Positions 6,390 through 12,794 of a stretch of DNA of 12,794 nt are shown here, one piece after another. Every line of letters begins with the position of its first letter. The stretch's first letter is position 1. The notes under the pieces are model-generated. The model saw only the letters and a program-made list of their open reading frames with translations. It had not been told where the DNA came from and did no database searches. This stretch comes from an uncultured Clostridia bacterium (GTDB taxonomy: Bacteria > Bacillota_A > Clostridia > Oscillospirales > Acutalibacteraceae), in the NCBI GenBank assembly GCA_944380625.1, contig CALWIE010000034.1:1-12794 (forward strand), read 5' to 3'. A program made the position numbers and the translations under genes.

Positions 6390-7054
6390 GGCTTCACCGC
6401 CTTTTTCTGCCGGCTCTCCAGCAGGTTCACCGCCAGGAGCACCACGGCGCTGATGGCAAGGTTTACAAGGACCCAAAACAGGGCTCCCTGCTCGTCGTCG
6501 GTGCGCCACAGCTGGTACACCGTGGTGGAGATGGTGGCGGTTTTTCCGGGGGTGTAGCCGATGAGCATACTGGTGGCGCCGTACTCCCCCAGGGCCCGGG
6601 CGAAGGCCAGCACGGCCCCCGCCGAGATCCCCTGCTTGCAGGCGGGCATACGCACCCGCCAGAAGATGGTGGTGTTGGAGAGCCCCAGGGTCCTGCCGGC
6701 GGCGGCCAGGTCCGGGTCGAAGGCCTCGAAGGCCCCCCGGGCGGTGCGGTACATCAGGGGGAAGGCCACCACCACGGCGGCCAGCACCCCTCCGTACCAG
6801 GTCATCACAAAGCGCAGGCCCAGCTGGTCCAAAAGGGCCCCCAGGGGGCGTTTTGTCCCAAAGGCCAGCAGCAAAAAGTAGCCGCACACCGTGGGGGGCA
6901 GCACCATGGGCAGGGTGAGCACCACGTCCAGCGCCCCCTTTACCGCCCGGGGAAGCCGGGCGGCGTAGTAGGCGGCGGCGATGCCGGTAAAGAACACCAC
7001 CACGCTGCTGATGGCGGCGATGCGCAAAGAGTTCCAAAGCGGATACCAATCCAT
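6386..7054 (-). CDS. modB: Molybdate ABC transporter, permease
   Basis: The protein has 222 residues, the usual ModB length, with about five membrane helices. The cytoplasmic EAA loop that docks on the ATPase is at 117-142 (AAAGRTLGLSNTTIFWRV and following). LGEYGATSMLIGYTPG (155-170) is the conserved substrate-pathway region of ModB/CysT-type permeases. GAGGAA lies about 7 nt upstream of the ATG. It is 45 nt downstream of modA, with a small GGCCCC/GGGGCC hairpin in the gap, and overlaps modC by 4 nt, giving the standard modABC order. Confidence 0.94.
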   Translation of the reverse strand: MDWYPLWNSLRIAAISSVVVFFTGIAAAYYAARLPRAVKGALDVVLTLPMVLPPTVCGYFLLLAFGTKRPLGALLDQLGLRFVMTWYGGVLAAVVVAFPLMYRTARGAFEAFDPDLAAAGRTLGLSNTTIFWRVRMPACKQGISAGAVLAFARALGEYGATSMLIGYTPGKTATISTTVYQLWRTDDEQGALFWVLVNLAISAVVLLAVNLLESRQKKAVKP

Positions 7055-7099
7055 CGTATCATTCCTCGCAGGACGGCCCCAGAGGGGGCCGGGTATTTC

Positions 7100-8008
7100 T
7101 CAGGGCGCCGGGGAGAAGCCCACCTTCTCGAAGACAGCCATGGCCTCCTCGCCGGTGAGGTAGTCCAAAAAAGCCTGGGCGGCCTGGGGGTTCTCCGCGG
7201 TCTTCAGCACGGCGGCGGGGTAGATCACCTGGCCGCACATGTCCTCTGTGGCGGTGTCCACCACGGTGAGGCCGGCGCTGTAGGCGTCGGTGCAGTAGAC
7301 CACGCCGGCGTCCACGCTGCCCTCTTTCACCTGGGTGGTGACCTCCTTCACGTTGGTGCCGTAGGTGAGGACGCCGGCCTGGGCCAGGGCTTCCTCATCC
7401 AGGCCGTAGTGCTCCAGGATGCTCTGGGTGTACTGGCCCACGGGCACGTCGCTGTTGCCCATGCAGAACAGGATGTCCCCTTCGGAGAGGGCCTGGGCCA
7501 AAGTGTCGAAACTGTCGATGCCCCGGGGGTTGCCCTCAGGCACACAGAGGGTCACCTTGTTTTCCAAAAGGTCGATGCGGGTGGCGCTGTCCACAAAGTC
7601 CAGTCCGTCGGTGTTGACGGAGAGGCCGGCTTCCATGTCCAGCTGGTCCATCTGCTTTTGGCCGGCGGAGAGGAACAGGTCGCAGGAGGCCCCCTCCTCG
7701 ATCTGGGTCTTCAAGGTGCCGGAGGAGTCGAAGTTAAAGGTGATCTCCACCTCCGGATAGGCCTCCTGGAAGAGGCCTTGCAGCTCGGTGAGTGTCTCTG
7801 TCAGAGAGGCGGCGGCGAACACCACCACCTCCCCGGAGAGGTCCCCCGCCGGGCTTTCCCCCTGCTGGGCCGAGGTCTGGCTGGAATCCGGCAGGCCGCT
7901 GTCCTCCTGGACGCCGGAGGCTGTGCCGGAGGGGGCGGACGAGCAGCCCGCCAGGGCGAGCGCCAGCCCCAGGGCCAGCAGTCTTGTGAGGTTTTTCCTC
8001 GTTTTCAT
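7100..8008 (-). CDS. modA: Molybdate-binding lipoprotein of the ABC transporter
   Basis: The protein has 302 residues and captures molybdate outside the membrane. ATG 8008 is chosen for AAAGGAGA 6 nt upstream and because the lipoprotein signal then starts MKTRKN; a more upstream in-frame ATG would add 11 residues without a ribosome site. The lipobox is LALAGC with acylated Cys22, followed by a Ser/Gly/Gln-rich linker (23-58). ModA landmarks: VVVFAAASLTETL (61-73, Ser68 a likely oxyanion ligand), FNFDSSGTL (91-99), LFLSAGQKQMDQL (111-123), CVPEGNPRGI (155-164) and GNSDVPVGQY (184-193). It resembles ModA rather than the tungstate binders TupA or WtpA, though tungstate would probably also bind. 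The promoter lies within a palindrome, so expression is probably repressed when metal is sufficient. Confidence 0.94.
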   Translation of the reverse strand: MKTRKNLTRLLALGLALALAGCSSAPSGTASGVQEDSGLPDSSQTSAQQGESPAGDLSGEVVVFAAASLTETLTELQGLFQEAYPEVEITFNFDSSGTLKTQIEEGASCDLFLSAGQKQMDQLDMEAGLSVNTDGLDFVDSATRIDLLENKVTLCVPEGNPRGIDSFDTLAQALSEGDILFCMGNSDVPVGQYTQSILEHYGLDEEALAQAGVLTYGTNVKEVTTQVKEGSVDAGVVYCTDAYSAGLTVVDTATEDMCGQVIYPAAVLKTAENPQAAQAFLDYLTGEEAMAVFEKVGFSPAP

Positions 8009-8023
8009 GGTGCATTCTCCTTT

Positions 8024-8038
8024 CCCCCTATTCGGGGG
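8024..8038 (-). repeat. GC hairpin just upstream of the modA ribosome site
   Basis: CCCCC (8024-8028) and GGGGG (8034-8038) flank a 5-nt loop. Given the predicted start near 8039, the short modA leader is essentially this hairpin plus the Shine-Dalgarno sequence. It may stabilise the 5' end of the mRNA. Confidence 0.45.
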
Positions 8039-8045
8039 CATGTAT

Positions 8046-8074
8046 TTTATAAACGTGGATTTACACGCTTATAA
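8046..8074 (-). promoter_or_regulatory. modA promoter embedded in a 28-bp palindromic operator
   Basis: TTATAAACGTG (8047-8057) and CACGCTTATAA (8064-8074) are 11-bp arms with a single mismatch around a 6-bp centre. On the minus strand a TTATAA -35 (8074-8069) and TATAAA -10 (8051-8046), 17 bp apart, fall in the two arms, so a dimer bound here would cover the promoter. Size and layout recall ModE-type molybdate repressor sites, but the sequence is not the E. coli ModE consensus. No ModE gene is in the window. Confidence 0.65.
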
Positions 8075-8088
8075 CATGGGGAAGAAAG

Positions 8089-9024
8089 TCACTTCCGGGC
8101 GCAGTCCTCCACGGCGCCCCGGAGCAGTCCCAGGCCGTGGGGAAGGACGTCCAAAAAGACGTCCATGCACTCCATGCAGGCCTTGGGGCTGCCGGGAAGG
8201 TTTACAATGAGGGTTTTCCCCCGGATGGCCGAGGTCGCCCGGGACAGCATGGCCCGGGGAGTGATGGCCAGAGAGGCCGCCCGCATGGCCTCGGCGATGC
8301 CCGGGGCCTGCCGGTCCGCCACGGCCAAGGTGGCCTCGGGGGTGACGTCCCGGGGGCCGAAGCCAGTGCCCCCGGTGGTCAAAATCAGGTCCAGCTGGCG
8401 CTGGTCCGCCAGGCGGATGAGCTGGGTTTTCAGGGGGGCGGCCTCGTCCGCCAAGAGCAGCTGCTCCACCACCTCATAGCCTGCCTCCGCGAGGCGCTTT
8501 GCGATGGCGGGGCCGCTTTCGTCCCGGCGCTCTCCCCGGGCTCCCTTGTCGCTGAGGGTGATAACCGCGGCCTGCCAGGGCCGGGGCTCTGTGCGGGGCT
8601 GGATTTCCATCTCGTCCCCCACATGGATCTCCCCGGGCTCCAGCACCCGGGCGAACACCCCTTGGGTGGGCATGATGCATTCCCCCATGCGCTGGAAGAT
8701 CTCGCAGTGGCTGTGGCACTCCTTGCCGATCTGGGTCATCTCCAGCAGGACGCTGCCGCAGCGCAGCAGGGTGCCCACCGGCAAGGCGCGGAAGTCGAAG
8801 CCCTCCACCACCAGGTTCTCCCCGAAGGCCCCGGGCTGGACATTGGCCCCCCGGGCATTGAACTGGGCGATCTTATCCGCGGAGAGGAGGCTCACCTGCC
8901 GGTGCCAGTTGCCCCCGTGGGCGTCCCCCTCCACGCCCCACTCCACGGTGAAGCGGGCGGCGGGCACCGGCTGTTTTTGAGTGCCCCGGGCGGGGCTTGT
9001 GCAAATGGCGATCACTTTTCCCAT
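8089..9024 (-). CDS. MOSC domain - MogA (molybdopterin adenylyltransferase) fusion
   Basis: The protein has 311 residues in two domains. Residues 1-145 are a MOSC domain (EGDAHGG at 32-38, FGENLVVEG at 67-75, the cysteine segment CHSHCEIFQRMGEC at 103-116); MOSC proteins carry or transfer sulfur to molybdenum cofactor or bind it. Residues 150-311 are MogA/MoaB-like: LTTGGTGFGPRDVTPEAT (215-232) and NLPGSPKA (275-282) form the molybdopterin/nucleotide site. MogA activates molybdopterin by adenylation before metal insertion. The order joins cofactor activation and sulfur handling in one chain, a combination seen in other clostridia. It follows moaA by 5 nt; its Shine-Dalgarno GGAGGA consists of the last two Gly codons of moaA. 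The next gene, modA, starts 80 nt later with its own promoter. Confidence 0.92.
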   Translation of the reverse strand: MGKVIAICTSPARGTQKQPVPAARFTVEWGVEGDAHGGNWHRQVSLLSADKIAQFNARGANVQPGAFGENLVVEGFDFRALPVGTLLRCGSVLLEMTQIGKECHSHCEIFQRMGECIMPTQGVFARVLEPGEIHVGDEMEIQPRTEPRPWQAAVITLSDKGARGERRDESGPAIAKRLAEAGYEVVEQLLLADEAAPLKTQLIRLADQRQLDLILTTGGTGFGPRDVTPEATLAVADRQAPGIAEAMRAASLAITPRAMLSRATSAIRGKTLIVNLPGSPKACMECMDVFLDVLPHGLGLLRGAVEDCARK

Positions 9025-9029
9025 GGTTT

Positions 9030-9989
9030 TTATCCTCCAATTTCACTCATATTCTTCTGTTCGGTGATTTGGGCGCTGCCGAAGCAGTGGGCCTGGGGCT
9101 TGTTCCAAATGGCGGCGGCCAGGGCCTCTGAAAGCCGGTGGGGCTCTCCCCCCCGGAGGACGGCCCGCAGGTCCGCCCCCTCCCCGTAGCAGAGGCAGGG
9201 CTTTAAGAGCCCGGTGCTGGTCAGCCGCACCCGGTTGCACCCGCCGCAGAACTTGTGGCTGACGGCGTCGATCATGCCCAGGCGGCCGGTGAGTTTTTCG
9301 CTGGCGTAATAGTGGGCGGGGCCGTTGCCCCGGACCTCTTCCACCGGGCGCAGGTCCGGCCAGCGCTCCCGCAGGATGCCAAGGGCCTGCTCCTGGGTGG
9401 GGCCCGGGTGGCGGGCCCCCTCCCCAATGGGCATCACCTCGATAAAGCGCACGTCCACCGGCTGCCCTTGGGCGAAGGAGGCCATGGCCTCCAGCCGCCC
9501 CTCGCAGCCGGGCAGCAGCACGCAGTTGAGCTTTGTCCGAAGCCCTGCCGCCACGCAGGCGGAAAGGCCTTCCAACACCTGGGGGAGCAGGGAAAAGCCT
9601 GTGATGTCCCTAAAGCCCGCCGGGGTGGGGTCGTCCAGGCTGATGTTGACCCCGTCCAGGCCCATCTCCCTCAGGGCCGGGACCAGGGGGGCCAACAGGA
9701 CCCCGTTGGTGGTCAGGGTGACCTGCTCCACCCCGGGGAGGGCCTTCAGCCGGCGGAGGAACTCCAGGCACCCCCGGCGCACCAGGGGCTCTCCCCCGGT
9801 GACTTTAAAACGGGTGATCCCCAGCCCCACCGCCGCCTGGGCCACTGCCAGGAACTCCTCGAAGGAGAGGAGGTCCCGGTGGCTGCCCAAAACCGTCCCC
9901 TGGGGCATACAGTACTGACAGCGCAGGTTGCAGCGGTCGGTGATGGAGAAGCGGATGTAGTCGATTTGGCGGCCGAATTGATCTCTCAT
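9030..9989 (-). CDS. moaA: GTP 3',8-cyclase
   Basis: The protein has 319 residues and is a radical-SAM enzyme that, with MoaC, makes cyclic pyranopterin monophosphate from GTP, the first step of molybdenum cofactor synthesis. The N-terminal cluster motif is Cys20-x3-Cys24-x2-Cys27 (RCNLRCQYC). TGGEPLVR (64-71) is the SAM-binding GGEP region. The C-terminal cluster that holds GTP has Cys248, Cys251 and Cys265 (FCGGCNRVR, then KPC). The chain ends in the MSEIGG tail; the terminal Gly-Gly is needed for activity in characterised MoaA. All key residues are present. It overlaps the moaC stop by 4 nt (ATGA), so the pair is probably translationally coupled. Confidence 0.97.
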   Translation of the reverse strand: MRDQFGRQIDYIRFSITDRCNLRCQYCMPQGTVLGSHRDLLSFEEFLAVAQAAVGLGITRFKVTGGEPLVRRGCLEFLRRLKALPGVEQVTLTTNGVLLAPLVPALREMGLDGVNISLDDPTPAGFRDITGFSLLPQVLEGLSACVAAGLRTKLNCVLLPGCEGRLEAMASFAQGQPVDVRFIEVMPIGEGARHPGPTQEQALGILRERWPDLRPVEEVRGNGPAHYYASEKLTGRLGMIDAVSHKFCGGCNRVRLTSTGLLKPCLCYGEGADLRAVLRGGEPHRLSEALAAAIWNKPQAHCFGSAQITEQKNMSEIGG

Positions 9990-10474
9990 GGCGTTTCCTC
10001 AAAGACCAGGTCGCCGCTTTTTCCCCCGTGCTTTTCCAACAGGCGGATCTCTGAGAGAACCATCGCCTTGTCCACGGCCTTGCACATGTCGTAGACGGTG
10101 AGCAGGGCCACGGCAGCCCCGGTGAGGGCCTCCATCTCCACGCCGGTCTTGCCCTCGCAGGCGACGGTGCACCGGGCCTCGATGGCGCAGCGCTCCTCGA
10201 GGAGGCTGAACTCCACCTGGCACTTTGTCAGCTGGAGGATGTGGCACAGGGGGATCAGGCCGCTTGTGTTCTTGGCGGCCATGATGCCCGCCACCTGGGC
10301 CACCCCCAGCACGTCCCCTTTTTTCATGCGGCCCTTTTTCACCAGGGCAAAGCACTCCCGGCTCATGGTGATGATCCCCCGGGCCACGGCGGTGCGGTGG
10401 GTGACGGCCTTGCCGCTGACGTCCACCATGCGGGCGTTGCCCCCTTGGTCCATGTGGGTAAAGGCGGCGCCCAT
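9986..10474 (-). CDS. moaC: Cyclic pyranopterin monophosphate synthase
   Basis: The protein has 162 residues, the normal MoaC length. It converts the MoaA product, 3',8-cyclo-dihydro-GTP, into cyclic pyranopterin monophosphate. Conserved blocks: [14 protein letters not shown] (16-29), [15 protein letters not shown] (66-80, with Lys68 and His78), [13 protein letters not shown] (108-120, Glu113) and [10 protein letters not shown] (127-136, Asp129 and Lys132), matching the known catalytic positions. The C-terminal KHGGKSG is also typical. It starts 3 nt after the stop of the molybdopterin-binding gene, whose 3' end carries its ribosome site. Confidence 0.97.
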   Translation of the reverse strand: MGAAFTHMDQGGNARMVDVSGKAVTHRTAVARGIITMSRECFALVKKGRMKKGDVLGVAQVAGIMAAKNTSGLIPLCHILQLTKCQVEFSLLEERCAIEARCTVACEGKTGVEMEALTGAAVALLTVYDMCKAVDKAMVLSEIRLLEKHGGKSGDLVFEETP

Positions 10475-10477
10475 AGG

Positions 10478-11503
10478 TCACACCCCTTTCCCGAAGCCGC
10501 AGTTGGGGAAGCGGCACTCGGCGCAGTTGAGGCACAGGCCCCCGTTGCCCAAGCCCGCCAGCCACTCCCCGGTGACGGGCTCATCCGCCAGCAGCCGGGG
10601 CAGGGCCAGGTCGAAAATGGTGCGCTTTGCGTACATGACGCACCCGGGCAGGCCGCAGATGGGCCGGCCGTCCGGGGCGTAGGCCACCAGGAACATGGCC
10701 CCCGGCAGCACCGGCGCCCCGTAGCTCACCACCCTGGCCCCGGTGTTCCGGATGGCCAAGGGCGTCCGGTCGTCCGGGTCCACGCTCATGCCCCCGGTGC
10801 AGAACACCATGTCGCAGCCCTGCCGGAGCATCTCCTCGATGGCGGCGGTGATGGCGGCGCTGTCGTCCCCCAGGGTCACGTGGGCGGCCATCTGGCAGCC
10901 GAACTCCCGGAGCTTTTCCTCGATGACCGGGGTGAACTTGTCCGTGATCCGCCCGGCGGCCACTTCGCTGCCGGTGGTGACCACCCCGTACCGCTTCTGT
11001 TTTAAGGGCAGCAGCCGGAGCAGGGGCTTTTCCCCCGCCGCCTGCCGGGCCCGCTCCATCTTCTCCTTTTCGATGACCAGGGGAATCACCCGGGTGCCGC
11101 AGAGCTTATCCCCCTTCTTCACCACAAAGCCGCTGGGGCGGGTGGCGATCATCATCTCCCCCAGGCCGTTCACCGCCCGGAGGCGCTCTAAATCCGCCAA
11201 AAACAGGCCGTCGCAGCTGGCGATGAGCTCGATTTTCCCCTCCTTGGGCTCGGTGGCCTCCATGTTCTCCCCCTGGCAGATCTGCCGCAGGATTTCGGCG
11301 GCGTCGTTCTCGTGGAGCTTGGTCTCATCGTTCTCCCAGACGTAGAGGTGCTCTTTCCCCACGCTGAGGAGCACCGGGATGTCCTCCTCCCGGACGATGT
11401 GCCCCTTGCGGAACACGGCGTCCTTGGTGACCCCGGGGATGATTTGGGTGATGTCGTGGCAGAGCACGTGGCCCACCGCGTCCTGTGTGCGAATGAGTTT
11501 CAT
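10478..11503 (-). CDS. MoeA-like molybdopterin-binding protein with Cys4 tail
   Basis: The protein has 341 residues. An N-terminal segment (1-80) resembles the SAF/MoeA-linker type, and residues 170-310 form the MoCF molybdopterin-binding fold: VVTTGSEVAAGRI (174-186), CTGGMSVDPDDRTP (235-248), LPGAMFLVAY (266-275) and GLPGCVMYAKRT (284-295). This is the fold of MoeA, which inserts molybdate into adenylated molybdopterin, but the chain is about 60 residues shorter than typical MoeA. It ends in a cysteine cluster: Cys324, Cys327, Cys330 and Cys335 (CLNCAECRFPNCGFGKG), likely a zinc or iron-sulfur site. It could replace MoeA or be a specialised partner of XdhC-type maturation. AAGGAG lies about 10 nt before the ATG. 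It lies between the XdhC-family gene and moaC in a tight operon. Confidence 0.85.
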   Translation of the reverse strand: MKLIRTQDAVGHVLCHDITQIIPGVTKDAVFRKGHIVREEDIPVLLSVGKEHLYVWENDETKLHENDAAEILRQICQGENMEATEPKEGKIELIASCDGLFLADLERLRAVNGLGEMMIATRPSGFVVKKGDKLCGTRVIPLVIEKEKMERARQAAGEKPLLRLLPLKQKRYGVVTTGSEVAAGRITDKFTPVIEEKLREFGCQMAAHVTLGDDSAAITAAIEEMLRQGCDMVFCTGGMSVDPDDRTPLAIRNTGARVVSYGAPVLPGAMFLVAYAPDGRPICGLPGCVMYAKRTIFDLALPRLLADEPVTGEWLAGLGNGGLCLNCAECRFPNCGFGKGV

Positions 11504-11558
11504 AGCTTGTACACTCCTTTTTTCTTGCGCGGCGGCGGCGCCGCCTGTCTCTTTCCTC

Positions 11559-12527
11559 TCAGCGGCCGTCCCGCAGGCCGGCCCGCTTTTCCACCAGCTG
11601 GGCCAGGATGCTGACGGCGATCTCCTGGGGCGTCTCCGCCCCGATGGAAAGGCCGATGGGGGTGACGATCCGGCCGATGTCCTCCTGGCTGAAGCCCTCC
11701 CGCTCCAGGCGCTCCCGGGTGGCGGCGGCCTTTTTCGCGCTACCGATCACCCCGATGTAGGCGGCCTGGGTCCGGAGGACCTGGCGCACCACGGCGTAGT
11801 CCCGGCTGTGGCCGTGGGTCATCACGCAGGCAAAGTCCTCCCCGGTGATCTGGCGGCAAACTTCCTCCAGGCGCTCCATGTCCGCCAGGGCCACCTGGGC
11901 CTCGGGAGGGAAGTTTTCGGCCACGGCGAAGTCCGGCCGGTCGTCATATACCCGGCACCCAAACCCCAGGGAAACAAGGCCCGGGGCCAGGGCCTGGGCC
12001 ACGTGCCCCGCCCCGAAGAGGAACACCTGCCGGGGCGGCTCCAGCCGCTGGACGTAGCGGCAGCCCCGGGGGCTGCGCTCCAAGGCCGCTCCCCCCCGGA
12101 GGCGGATCCCCTGGGGCAGCCCCTCCCGGTGGCAGAGGAGGGCCCTGTCGCCGCCCTCCCCCTGCTCCAGCAGCAGGTAGCGGGCCCCCCCGCCCGGCTC
12201 TTGGGGGAGGCGGCCGCCGGGCAGGTACTGGAACCAGACGGTCACCTCCCCGCCGCAGATCATCCCCAGGTCGCCGGCCCCCTCGGGGAAGAGCTCCAGC
12301 CGCTCCAGCCCCGAGCGCCTTTGGGCCAGCAGCTCCTGGGCCCGCTCCTGGCAGTAGAGCTCCATGCGCCCCCCGCCGATGGTGCCGAAGACCCGGCCCC
12401 ACTGGGTCACCAGCATTTTGGCCCCCTCGGCCCCGGGGGTGGGGCCGTCCCGCTCCACCGCCAGCACCAGCTGGACGTCCCGCCCGGACGCCTCCTGCTT
12501 TTTCAGTTCCTCCATCCAATCTGTCAT
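11559..12527 (-). CDS. XdhC/CoxI-family molybdoenzyme maturation protein
   Basis: The protein has 322 residues. The N-terminal XdhC_CoxI domain shows GAKMLVT (35-41), GTIGGGRME (48-56) and the conserved MICGG (89-93). The C-terminal Rossmann domain shows VFLFGAGHVAQAL (168-180), VMTHGHSRDY (235-244), YIGVIGSAKKAAATRERL (257-274) and TPIGLSIGAETPQEIAVSI (289-307). XdhC binds molybdenum cofactor and helps sulfurate and insert it into xanthine dehydrogenase-type enzymes. No such enzyme is in the window. The usual SSPR-like segment reads PTPGAEG here. Two ATGs are close together; 12527 is chosen because it starts this frame and has GGAGG 9 nt upstream, while the other ATG (12535) is out of frame. 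A 55-nt gap with a GGCGGCGCCGCC palindrome separates it from the next gene. Confidence 0.92.
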   Translation of the reverse strand: MTDWMEELKKQEASGRDVQLVLAVERDGPTPGAEGAKMLVTQWGRVFGTIGGGRMELYCQERAQELLAQRRSGLERLELFPEGAGDLGMICGGEVTVWFQYLPGGRLPQEPGGGARYLLLEQGEGGDRALLCHREGLPQGIRLRGGAALERSPRGCRYVQRLEPPRQVFLFGAGHVAQALAPGLVSLGFGCRVYDDRPDFAVAENFPPEAQVALADMERLEEVCRQITGEDFACVMTHGHSRDYAVVRQVLRTQAAYIGVIGSAKKAAATRERLEREGFSQEDIGRIVTPIGLSIGAETPQEIAVSILAQLVEKRAGLRDGR

Positions 12528-12546
12528 GGCCCATGGCCTCCTTTTT

Positions 12547-12794
12547 TTACAAATTTCCCAGCCGCTGCCGGGCCAGGGCCTCCAGGGCCCGGGCCTTGCG
12601 CAGCCGGCGCTCCCACTGGTCCCTCGCCTGCTGGGTGCGGCACTTTTCCAAGCTCTGTTCGAAGCGGGCCTCCAGGCCCACCTCCCTCTGGCCCTGGATC
12701 AGCTTGTCCGCCAGGGCCAGAACCCCCTCCTCGTCCAGCCGGGGGGCGCCGCTGGGGCCCTCGTGGGCCTCCACCACCGCCGCCGTCCGGAAGT
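12547..12794 (-). CDS. C-terminal fragment of a probable HD-domain / NTP-transferase-type protein (partial)
   Basis: The frame is open from the right edge to a stop at 12547, leaving the last 81 residues. A GTG at 12777 is not a convincing start, because the frame continues upstream. The segment VVEAHEGPSG, then LALADKLIQGQREVGLEARFEQSLEKC, resembles the C-terminal end of HD-domain hydrolases, where an ADK segment closes the metal site. A helical Arg/Ala-rich tail follows. In clostridia and desulfovibrios, genes beside XdhC and molybdopterin-binding genes often encode a MobA-like nucleotidyltransferase fused to an HD domain (DVU_1551-like), and I suspect that here. The catalytic part is outside the window, so this is a context-based guess. 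It ends 19 nt before the XdhC-family start and is surely in the same operon. Confidence 0.55.
   Translation of the reverse strand, partial: FRTAAVVEAHEGPSGAPRLDEEGVLALADKLIQGQREVGLEARFEQSLEKCRTQQARDQWERRLRKARALEALARQRLGNL

Noticed and set aside
5337..7049. 570-residue minus-strand frame fusing upstream sequence to ModC
   Set aside because: The first ~220 residues are the wrong frame of modB (Arg/Gly/Pro-rich); the real ModC starts at 6389, overlapping the modB stop.
8047..8074. Classical ModE binding site
   Set aside because: The palindrome has a similar size, but the arms (TTATAAACGTG) do not match the E. coli ModE consensus and no ModE gene is present; reported only as an unassigned operator.
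8137..9189. 350-residue plus-strand open frame
   Set aside because: It is antisense to the MOSC-MogA gene and the moaA end; GC-rich DNA keeps many frames open here.
11531..11545. GGCGGCGCCGCC palindrome between the XdhC-family and MoeA-like genes as a terminator
   Set aside because: It is short with no U-run, and the downstream gene has its own ribosome site in what looks like a continuous operon.

Overview
The window looks like chromosomal DNA from a high-GC gut Firmicute of the Oscillospiraceae type (Flavonifractor / Lawsonibacter / Pseudoflavonifractor-like). This rests on strong AGGAGG-type ribosome sites, a Gram-positive lipoprotein signal on ModA, a secreted protein with an Flg_new (InlB-type) module, sigma-A promoters, and the style of the proteins. 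The taxonomic placement is inference. No rRNA, tRNA, CRISPR array or transposase was seen.

Layout, left to right. (1) 1-1922, minus strand: a large secreted multi-domain surface protein running off the left edge. It is interrupted by one in-frame TAA at codon 71, with the same frame open on both sides. Its leader carries an extended -10 promoter and a run of inverted repeats. (2) 2228-2761, minus: an FmdE-family protein with a C-terminal four-cysteine zinc ribbon. It is preceded by a roughly 200-nt leader with a sigma-A promoter, a three-way-junction-like fold, a strong intrinsic terminator and a competing hairpin, which is the architecture of a transcription attenuator or riboswitch. (3) 3051-4235, minus: an MFS transporter. 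It is divergent from (4) 4535-5284, plus: an AraC-type regulator. The space between them holds two 43-bp direct repeats that look like operators. (5) 5300-5338: a bidirectional terminator.

(6) 5337-12794, all minus strand, is a molybdenum block. In transcription order (right to left) it reads: the C-terminal end of an HD-type/NTP-transferase-like protein, an XdhC/CoxI-family protein, a MoeA-like molybdopterin-binding protein with a cysteine-rich tail, MoaC, MoaA, a MOSC-MogA fusion, then modA, modB and modC. MoaA and MoaC convert GTP to cyclic pyranopterin monophosphate, the MogA domain adenylates molybdopterin, the MoeA-like protein may insert molybdate, ModABC imports molybdate, and XdhC-type and MOSC proteins usually act in late maturation or sulfuration of the cofactor. 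Genes from the partial ORF through mogA are packed tightly (4-nt overlap to 55-nt gaps) and are probably one operon. modABC has its own promoter, whose -35 and -10 boxes lie in the two arms of a 28-bp palindrome. MoaD, MoaE, MoeB and any molybdoenzyme are absent and must be encoded elsewhere.

Most likely to repay follow-up: the FmdE leader RNA, the modA promoter palindrome, the paired 43-bp repeats upstream of the AraC gene, the Cys4 tail of the MoeA-like protein, and the single stop codon in the surface protein gene.
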